From Eutrophomonas brisbanensis (GTDB lineage: Bacteria; Pseudomonadota; Gammaproteobacteria; Burkholderiales; Eutrophovitaceae), in NCBI GenBank assembly GCA_038141705.1, contig JAYQIQ010000004.1:806001-870000 (forward strand): a stretch of DNA of 64,000 bases, given 5' to 3'. The position numbers were made by a program, and so were the translations under genes. The notes under the pieces were generated by a model. That model did no database searches and was not told the origin of the DNA. It worked only from the letters and a program-made list of their open reading frames with translations. Of the stretch, positions 27,608-34,884 are shown in pieces. How positions within the stretch are numbered: position 1 is the first letter of the stretch; each line of letters opens with the position of its first letter.

Positions 27608-28518
27608 GCTGCCACCTTTAATGCTCGGAGCGCTTCGAATGATTCACGAGTTGCAACGTACTCCGGACGAGGTGACAAGCCATACTTGGGTTCTTCGAGC
27701 GAATTTTCAACGCTGTTGTAGACAAAGAACAAATTTCTTCTATCAAAAGGTGAAATATTACTGTTCGACCCATGCATGGTATTGCAGTCAAAAAACACAA
27801 CTGAACCCGCCCTTGCTTTAATCGTTTTAATGCCGCACTGTTTCGCTAAGAATCTCAAACTGTCATCGTCTGGAACGCCATATTCCTGTTTTTTCAACGA
27901 CTCTTTGTAATGGTTATCCGGTGTTTCACCAACACAGCTAATAAAGTATTTTTGGGAACCCGGCATAAGCATGAGAGGACCATTCGTATCATCGTTATCT
28001 GTTAACAGCACCGAGCAGCTTATCGCTCTCATTGCGGGCATACCATCCTCTACGTGCCAAGTTTCAAAGTCCGAGTGCCAATAAAACTCTTTTCCTCTAA
28101 ATCCAGGTTTTAAATTTGCTCGAGATTGATGGACATAGACGTCAGACCCTAAAATGGTTCGGGCCAAGTCTAAAAGTCTAGGATCTCTAACCAATCGATC
28201 TACAAGATCACTTAACATGTGTACCCTGAAAATTGACCGAACATTAGTTGATCCTGGTTCTAAAAAAGATTCATCCCGCTTTTTTATTTCCTCAGTCGCA
28301 GCAAGCGACTGAATTTCCGCATCCCAAGATGAAACCTCTTCTTCAGAAAAAAGATCCTCGATGAGAGCATAACCGTCACGCTCGAAACCATGAACAATCG
28401 ATTTTGTTGACTCGTTAGCAATAGCTTCAACATTGGAATATACAACGGGCTCTCGTCTCGAAATAATCGCCGAATCCTTATTTGTTCGAGATCGATAGTT
28501 ATCTGAAATTGGTGCCAT
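27604..28518 (-). CDS. ectD: Ectoine hydroxylase
   Basis: A 304-aa Fe(II)/2-oxoglutarate dioxygenase that converts ectoine to 5-hydroxyectoine. The iron facial triad is visible as His148 and Asp150 (FYWHSDFETWHVEDGMPAMR, the EctD consensus) and His249 (VVFFDCNTMHGSNSN). The ectoine-site region FRVHMLSDLVDRLVRDPRLL and the VHQSRANLKPGF strand are also present. The N-terminal 25 residues before RREPVVYSNVEAI are longer and more polar than usual. It follows ectC by 26 nt and overlaps ehuB by 4 nt. Confidence 0.96.
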   Translation of the reverse strand: MAPISDNYRSRTNKDSAIISRREPVVYSNVEAIANESTKSIVHGFERDGYALIEDLFSEEEVSSWDAEIQSLAATEEIKKRDESFLEPGSTNVRSIFRVHMLSDLVDRLVRDPRLLDLARTILGSDVYVHQSRANLKPGFRGKEFYWHSDFETWHVEDGMPAMRAISCSVLLTDNDDTNGPLMLMPGSQKYFISCVGETPDNHYKESLKKQEYGVPDDDSLRFLAKQCGIKTIKARAGSVVFFDCNTMHGSNSNISPFDRRNLFFVYNSVENSLEEPKYGLSPRPEYVATRESFEALRALKVAA

Positions 28519-28544
28519 ATTTTTTCTACTTTCTTTGTTGCTAA

Positions 28545-28928
28545 TTAATCAACAATTGGATAAACGCCATGTTCGTCATGAACCTCTCTGCCAGTCAAAG
28601 GAGGGTTAAACACACAGATCATCTTCATTTCCGTTTTAGCACGCAGGTAGTGATTGTCATGCTCATTTAAGGCATAAAGCACTCCCGGCTTAATCGGATA
28701 AATTTTTCCATCAGGAATCGTTTCAACTTCGCCCTCACCCTGGATACAAAAAACGGACTCCAAATGGTTCTGATACCAAATATGCGTTTCTGTGCCGGCG
28801 AAGATGGTAGTTTCGTGGACCGAGTAACCCATCCCATCTTTTTTTAGGATGATTCGTTTGCTGCGCCACGTATCAGTTACAACGTCGTCTTCAGTTCCGT
28901 CAATATCTCTTATGTTTCGCACGATCAT
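28545..28928 (-). CDS. ectC: L-ectoine synthase
   Basis: A 127-aa cupin that cyclises N-gamma-acetyl-2,4-diaminobutyrate to ectoine, the last step. The chain begins MIVRNIRDIDGTEDDV and includes TWRSKRIILKKDGMGYSVHETT and GTETHIWYQNHLESVFCIQGEGE, with the metal-binding Glu/Tyr/His cluster in the cupin barrel. It ends with GVYPIV. The length is normal. A GGGAG ribosome binding site lies about seven bases before the ATG, inside the annotated ectB end. Confidence 0.97.
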   Translation of the reverse strand: MIVRNIRDIDGTEDDVVTDTWRSKRIILKKDGMGYSVHETTIFAGTETHIWYQNHLESVFCIQGEGEVETIPDGKIYPIKPGVLYALNEHDNHYLRAKTEMKMICVFNPPLTGREVHDEHGVYPIVD

Positions 28929-30237
28929 GATGATCTCCCTGCTGACTTAAGCGGAAGAACATTTTCTTTTTTCGGCTGCTCACACCCAGCTCTTGTGCCA
29001 CACAAGATTCGATGGTCAACAAGCCTTCGCGCAATAACTCATCTGATATCGTTAGTGGCGCTAGAATTTTTAACACGTCATCTTTTGATCCGGACGTCTC
29101 TATTACTACCCCATGTTTGAACGCTGCACTAGCAATCGCATGTATGAGCTTTGGATCTTCCGAGTGCAATCCTCGCATCATCCCTCGCCCTCTAACGGAA
29201 AAATTTCCCTCTGGGTAGATCTCAGAAATGTGACGTAACCATGATTCGATAATTGCACCTTTGCGCTCGATATCATCTTGGAAAACATCGTCATCCCAAA
29301 ACTTTCTCAGTGTTTCCGTTGCAGTTACAAACGCTAGGTTATTTCCGCGAAATGTTCCATTGTGTGCGCCAACATCCCACACATCATGCTCTGGCTTCAT
29401 TAACACCAGAGCCATTGGTAGCCCATACCCACTCAAAGATTTGGACATGGTGATAATGTCAGGAGATATATTTGCTCCCTCAAAGCTAAAGAAAGATCCG
29501 GTTCTGCCGCAACCGACCTGAATATCATCGATGATAAGTAACATGTCATGCCGCTCGCATAACAACTCCAGACGTTTTAACCATGCGAAACTGGCAGCGT
29601 TAACACCACCCTCTCCTTGAACGGTCTCTACGATTACGGCCGCCGGATGATCTATTCCACTGCTCGAGTCACTCAGAAGTTTATCTATATGGTCGATCGT
29701 ATCAACACTCTCTCCGAAGTAATCGCAATAGGGCATAAACACCACATCGCCAACAGATACTCCTGATGCATTTCGAAACTTGGAATTACCAGTAGTGGAT
29801 AACGATCCTCCGCTCACACCATGGAAGCCGTTAGTAAAAGAAATGATATTGCTACGTCCTTTTACTTGCCGAGCTATTTTCAGCGCAGCCTCTACAGCAT
29901 TCGTTCCAGTGGGCCCCGTAAATTGCAGTTTGTATTGCATACCGCGAGGCTGAAGAATTAGAGAGTCAAACGTCTCTATAAAATCTTTTTTTGCCTCTGT
30001 AGCCATATCGAGGCCATGAATAACGCCGTCGCTTGCGATATATTCGAGCGCCACTTCCTTCAAAGCTGGGTGGTTATGGCCATAATTTAATGTTCCAGCC
30101 CCACTAAAAAAATCGATGTAATTTTTATTGTTCTCATCCCAAAGTTGAGCGCCTTTTGCCCGCTTAAACAGCACGGGAAATGAGCGGATATACCCCCTAA
30201 CCTCAGACTCTAATTTTTCAAATATTTTTAAACTCAT
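28900..30237 (-). CDS. ectB: L-2,4-diaminobutyrate transaminase
   Basis: A PLP-dependent class III aminotransferase that makes 2,4-diaminobutyrate from aspartate semialdehyde with glutamate as donor. It has IDFFSGAGTLNYGHNHP, TGTNAVEAALKIARQVKGR, IIDDIQVGCGRTGSFF (PLP Asp) and TMSKSLSGYGLPMALVL (PLP Lys). The ATG at 30237 is chosen because GGGAG lies five bases upstream; an in-frame upstream start at 30264 lacks this. The last roughly 25 residues, rich in Lys, Arg and His, overlap ectC by 29 nt and are unlike normal EctB ends. One base slip near the A6 run at about 28968-28973 would give a stop at about 28948 instead, so the C-terminus is uncertain. Confidence 0.94.
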   Translation of the reverse strand: MSLKIFEKLESEVRGYIRSFPVLFKRAKGAQLWDENNKNYIDFFSGAGTLNYGHNHPALKEVALEYIASDGVIHGLDMATEAKKDFIETFDSLILQPRGMQYKLQFTGPTGTNAVEAALKIARQVKGRSNIISFTNGFHGVSGGSLSTTGNSKFRNASGVSVGDVVFMPYCDYFGESVDTIDHIDKLLSDSSSGIDHPAAVIVETVQGEGGVNAASFAWLKRLELLCERHDMLLIIDDIQVGCGRTGSFFSFEGANISPDIITMSKSLSGYGLPMALVLMKPEHDVWDVGAHNGTFRGNNLAFVTATETLRKFWDDDVFQDDIERKGAIIESWLRHISEIYPEGNFSVRGRGMMRGLHSEDPKLIHAIASAAFKHGVVIETSGSKDDVLKILAPLTISDELLREGLLTIESCVAQELGVSSRKKKMFFRLSQQGDHHDRAKHKRY

Positions 30238-30265
30238 TTGACTCCCTTTTTTATTACAGCCCAAC

Positions 30266-30796
30266 TCATCGAGTTTTTATTGAGATCAAATCCTCATTTT
30301 CATGTGACTCTTTCCCAAAAAAACTTGAATCTATAAATTTTGTTTTTTCTAAATATGCAGAGTTCGATTTTGCAAATGATTCGAACAAAGATAGAGACGG
30401 CAAATTAGCAGGAGCTACCGTTGTATTGATTTCAGATACTCCTTCAGGGACTAGCCGATCCCACAAACTTTGCAACATTCGGTTTCCCAATCCATTGCCT
30501 CGATACTTCGGATTTACCGCTACTTGCCAAACGAAAAGTATTTGTGGGTTTTGTGGTGTCCGATAGCCAGTTATAACCCCGACAATTTCTCCAGACATCT
30601 CTGCCACCACGCTTGTTTCAGCGAAATGTTCGCAAAGAATCAGATAACAATAGGTGGAATTTAAATCTAGGGGAGGGCATGTCGAGATTAATTGTTTCAC
30701 CCCTAGACCGTCCTGAATAGTTGGAGCCCTTAAAACAGGCGCACGCTTGCCCACTCCGCCATCTCTGGCTGACGATTCAGTTACAGCAAAACTCAA
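30266..30796 (-). CDS. ectA: L-2,4-diaminobutyrate N-gamma-acetyltransferase
   Basis: A 176-aa GNAT acetyltransferase, the second step of ectoine synthesis. It has VLRAPTIQDGLGVKQLI, the EctA-typical PPLDLNSTYCYLILCEHFAE, the acetyl-CoA loop VAVNPKYRGNGLGNRML, and INTTVAPANLPSLSLFESFA. The start overlaps the ectR stop by 4 nt (ATGA), so translation is coupled to the regulator. No dedicated aspartokinase (ask_ect) occurs in the operon, so precursor supply relies on the general aspartate pathway. Confidence 0.96.
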   Translation of the reverse strand: MSFAVTESSARDGGVGKRAPVLRAPTIQDGLGVKQLISTCPPLDLNSTYCYLILCEHFAETSVVAEMSGEIVGVITGYRTPQNPQILFVWQVAVNPKYRGNGLGNRMLQSLWDRLVPEGVSEINTTVAPANLPSLSLFESFAKSNSAYLEKTKFIDSSFFGKESHENEDLISIKTR

Positions 30797-31428
30797 AACT
30801 CTTGGGGTCCCTTATCTTCTTGTGTGGTTTTTTGCGGGATCGGACCAAGTTCCAGAATAGGGGCAGCCTCCACGTGATCAGCCTCCATTAACTCCACAAC
30901 CCTCTCGAGCGAACGGGTAATATCTTCCTGTTCGCGTAGTGGCAACTCTTGCAAGCGTCTTTTCAGAACATCCTGAATTGGCGACGGAGCTCGTGCGACC
31001 AGAGTTGTACCAAGAGGAGTTGCGCTGACCATCACGATTCTGCGATCTTTCTGCGATCTCTCTCGCTTCACAAGCCCTTTTATCTCAAGCCGGTCTAGGA
31101 TGCCAACGATAGTGCTTGGACTCAAAAACACCTCTCGACTAACACTTGTTGCGCTCATGGGTCCGTCTCTGACAATCGCAAGCAGGCAAATTAATTGCGG
31201 CGCAGTAACTTCGGATTTGTTTTTCAACTCCCTAGAGTAGAGGTCTACCGACCTTATGATTTTCCTGAGCGCAGTCAATACGCGCAAATCTAATGCATTT
31301 GGAACTGACGGATCGAGCATTACAGCGTTGGTATCCCCCACCCCTTTTTCAGGGCTATTGAGTTGAGAGGAGCTGATTGCTTGTGGCTTAACTCGGGACA
31401 AAATACGTATCGGTGCTTGATTATTCAA
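30793..31428 (-). CDS. ectR: MarR-family regulator of the ectoine operon (EctR-like)
   Basis: A winged-helix MarR protein with the helix-turn-helix TSVSREVFLSPSTIVGILDRLE and wing VKRERSQKDRRIVMVSAT, as in EctR of halotolerant methylotrophs. It is the first gene of the operon. The longest frame starts with TTG (31428) and gives 211 aa with a polar 36-residue extension. An internal ATG at 31320 gives 175 aa, closer to known EctR size. The 19-bp palindrome begins only 8 bases upstream of the TTG, so if it overlaps the promoter the transcript may begin inside the extension, which would favour the shorter form. Confidence 0.88.
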   Translation of the reverse strand: MNNQAPIRILSRVKPQAISSSQLNSPEKGVGDTNAVMLDPSVPNALDLRVLTALRKIIRSVDLYSRELKNKSEVTAPQLICLLAIVRDGPMSATSVSREVFLSPSTIVGILDRLEIKGLVKRERSQKDRRIVMVSATPLGTTLVARAPSPIQDVLKRRLQELPLREQEDITRSLERVVELMEADHVEAAPILELGPIPQKTTQEDKGPQEF

Positions 31429-31436
31429 TTACTTAT

Positions 31437-31455
31437 TATACCAATTATTGGTATA
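31437..31455. promoter_or_regulatory. Perfect 19-bp palindrome, probable EctR operator
   Basis: TATACCAAT-T-ATTGGTATA, 9-bp arms with a one-base centre, just upstream of ectR. MarR proteins bind palindromes of this size, and EctR is known to autoregulate and repress the ect operon from such a site. Confidence 0.75.
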
Positions 31456-31573
31456 CAAATTATTTGATCAAGTATTGTTGTTTCAAGTCAGTCGAATATC
31501 AGAAAAAATAATCCCTGATTACTGAAAACTTTTTTCTATCCCTAATACCTTATTGATACGCTAAATTAAGGTC

Positions 31574-31594
31574 GTATATTAGTATTCGGTATAC
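31574..31594. promoter_or_regulatory. Second, degenerate palindrome sharing GGTATACAA
   Basis: GTATA...TATAC flanks an imperfect 21-bp repeat. Its right half plus flank (GGTATACAA) is identical to the right half of the site at 31437-31455. It lies 126 bases upstream of the mutase operon, so the ectoine regulator may also touch that promoter. Confidence 0.5.
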
Positions 31595-31720
31595 AATGTG
31601 GGGAGAAAATGTAGCTTTTACAAAATTCACCATAAAAAATAGAAAATACTTTAATATAAATAATATTATTGATAGTGTGTACTTACAAACTAATAGTTTT
31701 AAAACCGTCTGGAGAGGATT

Positions 31721-32128
31721 ATGAGTTCACCAATTAGGGTTTTATTGGCGAAAGTTGGATTAGATGGGCACGATAGAGGCGTAAAAGTAGTTGCGAGAAC
31801 ATTGCGCGATGCGGGCATGGATGTGATCTACACGGGTTTACATCGCACTCCTCTAGAAGTCGTGAATGCGGCAATCCAAGAGGACGTAGACGTTCTTGGA
31901 ATTAGCCTCCTTTCCGGTGCGCACATGACGATTTGCCCAAAAATCATGGATCTTCTTAAAGAAAAAGACGCGGCAGACACCATTGTTGTGGTTGATGGCG
32001 TCGTCCCAGATGAGGATGTAGCTTTTCTCAAAGAAATCGGAGTTAAAGAACTACTATTGCAAGACACTCCACCCGCCAAAATTGTTGAGACGTTAACTCG
32101 GTTAGTGGAAGAAAGAGGTCCGCGTTAA
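31721..32128 (+). CDS. hcmB: 2-Hydroxyisobutyryl-CoA mutase, B12-binding small subunit
   Basis: A 135-aa cobalamin-binding subunit of a heterotetrameric acyl-CoA mutase. The B12 motif KVGLDGHDRG places the cobalt-ligand His at residue 17, followed by LGISLLSGAHM and the C-terminal VKELLLQDTPPAKIVETLTRL. The LHRTPLEVVNAAIQEDVDVLG stretch and overall length agree with HcmB of Aquincola/Methylibium from memory. A strong GGAGAGG site precedes the ATG. It is the first gene of a three-gene operon with the chaperone and large subunit, preceded by an AT-rich 292-base region shared with ectR. Confidence 0.88.
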   Translation: MSSPIRVLLAKVGLDGHDRGVKVVARTLRDAGMDVIYTGLHRTPLEVVNAAIQEDVDVLGISLLSGAHMTICPKIMDLLKEKDAADTIVVVDGVVPDEDVAFLKEIGVKELLLQDTPPAKIVETLTRLVEERGPR

Positions 32129-32143
32129 ACACCGCGAGTCTTT

Positions 32144-33115
32144 ATGCCAACACCTTCAGCAGAATTATTCTCGAGACTAAAAACGGGCGACCTTCGGGCT
32201 GCCAGTCGACTAATGTCTCGAGCGGAATCCCATGATCCCGCGACGATCGCGACGCTTGGCGAAATCTATAAATCTGCAGGCCGAGCCCATATCGTCGGGC
32301 TGACTGGCGTACCCGGCAGCGGAAAATCAACACTCGTGAGTCGTCTCGTATCGGAAATCCGAAAAAACGGCAGAAAAGTAGGTGTGATAGCGATCGATCC
32401 ATCAAGCCCCTTCTCTGGAGGGTCGATATTGGGAGACCGCATTCGAATGACAAACCTTGTCTTAGATGAGGGCGTCTATATTCTAAGCATGGCAACACGA
32501 GGATCGACGGGTGGTTTAGCAAAATCCGCACTCACAGCAGTCGACATACTCGATACCGCTGGATTTGATGTGATCATTATCGAAACGGTAGGGGTTGGAC
32601 AAGACGAAGTGGAAATAGCGAGAGCCTCACACACCACTATGGTGGTGTCCGCTCCTGGTTTAGGAGATGACGTGCAGGCGATTAAGGCTGGAATCCTGGA
32701 GATCGCAGATATACACGTTGTCAGTAAATGTGACCGACCTGATTCAAACCGCACCATCACAGACTTGAAAACTATGCTCGCGATGGGAATCAATATCTCT
32801 ATAAAAGATCAATCGAATAAACCCGTATGGCAAGTTCCAGTGGTGGGCACGAGCTCAGAGACAGGCGAGGGGATTGATAAGTTACTTGCAACAATGGACA
32901 AACATCGTGAAGCGCACCTAACGAGCGAGCTTGGCGAAGAACGATTGAAACGAATCGCGGAATACAGGACATTTAAAACTGCGGAAGATCTATTAAGGAA
33001 TAAATTTTTCGACTCAACGAGTGAGAGAATTTCAGCGCTCGTAGAAAAAATCAGCAAGCGGGAGCTAGATCCGTTTACTGCCTCAGATGAACTGCTTGGA
33101 AATATCGCTTTTTAA
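32144..33115 (+). CDS. MeaB/ArgK-type GTPase chaperone of the mutase
   Basis: A 323-aa G3E GTPase that loads adenosylcobalamin onto its partner mutase and protects it from inactivation. Walker A VGLTGVPGSGKSTL is at residues 51-64, IDPSSPFSGGSILGDRIRM forms switch I, ETVGVGQDEVEIA switch II, and SKCDRPDSN the base-recognition loop. The C-terminal dimerisation arm follows ERLKRIAEYRTFKTAEDLLR. It lies between the small and large subunit genes, 15 nt and 13 nt from each, which assigns it to this mutase; IcmF carries its own fused GTPase. Confidence 0.93.
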   Translation: MPTPSAELFSRLKTGDLRAASRLMSRAESHDPATIATLGEIYKSAGRAHIVGLTGVPGSGKSTLVSRLVSEIRKNGRKVGVIAIDPSSPFSGGSILGDRIRMTNLVLDEGVYILSMATRGSTGGLAKSALTAVDILDTAGFDVIIIETVGVGQDEVEIARASHTTMVVSAPGLGDDVQAIKAGILEIADIHVVSKCDRPDSNRTITDLKTMLAMGINISIKDQSNKPVWQVPVVGTSSETGEGIDKLLATMDKHREAHLTSELGEERLKRIAEYRTFKTAEDLLRNKFFDSTSERISALVEKISKRELDPFTASDELLGNIAF

Positions 33116-33128
33116 AGGTCCGATAGAA

Positions 33129-34817
33129 ATGACAACTCTTAACAATATCAATGCCGCACAACTCGAGGAGCAACTTGAGCTTTGGGAAAAAGAAGAAGTA
33201 TCAACTTTTTTAAGTAAACAGCCTGAGCGTGAAGAAGAATTTTTCACACTTGGCGGTTTTCCAGTTAAGCGATCCTACACGGCACTCGATACAAAAGATA
33301 TTCCTATCGAAGATATAGGACTCCCGGGTCAATACCCATTTACGCGTGGCCCATATCCAACCATGTACAGAAGTCGCTACTGGACGATGCGACAGATCGC
33401 CGGATTTGGAACAGGAGAGGATACGAACAAGCGATTTAAATATCTAATCTCTCAGGGACAGACTGGCCTTTCAACAGACTTTGATATGCCAACACTCATG
33501 GGTTACGACTCCGACAACGAGATGAGTGATGGTGAGGTTGGCCGTGAGGGTGTAGCAGTCGACACACTTGCTGATATGGAAGCGTTATTTGACGGCATTG
33601 ATCTGGAAAAAATCTCGGTCTCAATGACGATCAATCCGACCGCCTGGATTCTTCTTGCAATGTATGTGGCGCTTGCCAAACGAAAAGGCTATGACCTGAA
33701 TAAACTCTCCGGGACGATTCAGGCAGATATCTTAAAAGAATACATGGCGCAAAAAGAGTACATCTACCCGATTGCGCCATCCGTTAGAATCGTTCGTGAC
33801 TGCATCACGTACTGTGCCGATCATATGAAACGCTACAACCCGATCAACATTTCGGGTTATCACACGAGCGAAGCGGGATCGTCACCACTACATGAGATTG
33901 CTTTCACGATGGCAAACGCAGTGACGTACGTAGAAGAAGTTACGAAAACTGGAATGGACGTCGATAAGTTTGCACCAAGGCTTGCATTCTTCTTTGTGTG
34001 CCAAGCAGATTTCTTTGAAGAGATTGCGAAATTCCGTGCAGCACGTCGTGTCTGGGCGAAAATAATGAAAAACCAATTTGGCGCAAAGAAACCGGAGTCA
34101 ATGCGGCTTCGCTTCCACTGCCAGACGGCTGCGGCTTCCCTTACGAAACCCCAGTACAAAGTAAACATCATTCGGACGACCGTTCAGGCTTTGGCGGCAG
34201 TTTTGGGTGGGGCTCAAAGTCTTCACACAAACGGAATGGACGAGGCATTCGCAATCCCAACTGAGGAGGCAATGAAAATTGCACTTCGAACACAGCAAGT
34301 GATTGCAGATGAAACGAATGTAGCAAACGTCATCGATCCAATGGGCGGATCGTACTTCCTAGAAAATTTAACTTCAGAATACGAGAAAAAGATTTTTGAA
34401 ATCCTCGACGAGGTCAAACAAAATGGCGGTACGGTCAAGCTGATCGAAGAAGGCTGGTTCCAAAAACACATCGCTGATTTTGCATATGAAACGGCCCTCA
34501 GAAAACAAAGTGGTCAAAAACCCGTGATCGGTGTAAATAAGTATGTCGAAGAAGATGAGAAAGTCGATATAGAAACGCACCCCTATGATCCAACCACAGC
34601 TGATCGACAAATCGCGCGACTTCAAAATGTTCGCGCAACTCGGGATAATCAAAAACTAAATGCTTTGCTAGAACAACTTGTCGAGGTTGCAAAAGACGAG
34701 ACTCAAAACATCATGCCAATTACGATTGAGCTTGTTGAAGCTGGAGCAACGATGGGAGATATCGTAGAAAAGTTGCGCACGCTGTGGGGCACTTACCGCG
34801 AAAATCCTGTCTTCTAG
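33129..34817 (+). CDS. hcmA: 2-Hydroxyisobutyryl-CoA mutase, catalytic large subunit
   Basis: A 562-aa mutase barrel, exactly the length recalled for the Aquincola enzyme, which isomerises 2-hydroxyisobutyryl-CoA and 3-hydroxybutyryl-CoA by a radical mechanism. From the ATG at 33129, residue 90 is Ile (TMRQIAGFGTGEDTN) and residue 117 is Asp (TGLSTDFDMPTLMG). Published structural work names these two as specificity determinants; methylmalonyl-CoA mutase has Tyr/Ala-type and isobutyryl-CoA mutase Phe/Ala-type residues there. SGYHTSEAGSSPLHEIAFT and AQSLHTNGMDEAFAIPTEE are standard mutase segments. Related mutases acting on (R)-3-hydroxybutyryl-CoA share this signature, so the in vivo direction is open. 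No dedicated 2-hydroxyisobutyrate ligase sits in the operon. Confidence 0.9.
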   Translation: MTTLNNINAAQLEEQLELWEKEEVSTFLSKQPEREEEFFTLGGFPVKRSYTALDTKDIPIEDIGLPGQYPFTRGPYPTMYRSRYWTMRQIAGFGTGEDTNKRFKYLISQGQTGLSTDFDMPTLMGYDSDNEMSDGEVGREGVAVDTLADMEALFDGIDLEKISVSMTINPTAWILLAMYVALAKRKGYDLNKLSGTIQADILKEYMAQKEYIYPIAPSVRIVRDCITYCADHMKRYNPINISGYHTSEAGSSPLHEIAFTMANAVTYVEEVTKTGMDVDKFAPRLAFFFVCQADFFEEIAKFRAARRVWAKIMKNQFGAKKPESMRLRFHCQTAAASLTKPQYKVNIIRTTVQALAAVLGGAQSLHTNGMDEAFAIPTEEAMKIALRTQQVIADETNVANVIDPMGGSYFLENLTSEYEKKIFEILDEVKQNGGTVKLIEEGWFQKHIADFAYETALRKQSGQKPVIGVNKYVEEDEKVDIETHPYDPTTADRQIARLQNVRATRDNQKLNALLEQLVEVAKDETQNIMPITIELVEAGATMGDIVEKLRTLWGTYRENPVF

Positions 34818-34843
34818 GAAGTTAAAACAGATATAATCTCGGC

Positions 34844-34874
34844 GCTTCTCGAGAGAGAAGCTCTATATTTTTTT
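34844..34874 (+). terminator. Possible terminator after hcmA
   Basis: GCTTCTC-GAGA-GAGAAGC (34844-34861) followed six bases later by a T7 run (34868-34874). The delay between stem and T run makes it weak. A TATAAT at 34832-34837, overlapping the same short gap, may instead drive the next gene. Confidence 0.45.
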
Positions 34875-34884
34875 ACCTTTTTTC

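Noticed and set aside
33129..34817. Methylmalonyl-CoA mutase annotation of the large subunit
   Set aside because: Residues 90 and 117 are Ile and Asp, not the Tyr/Ala-type pair, and the chain is about 150 residues shorter because the B12 domain is a separate gene.
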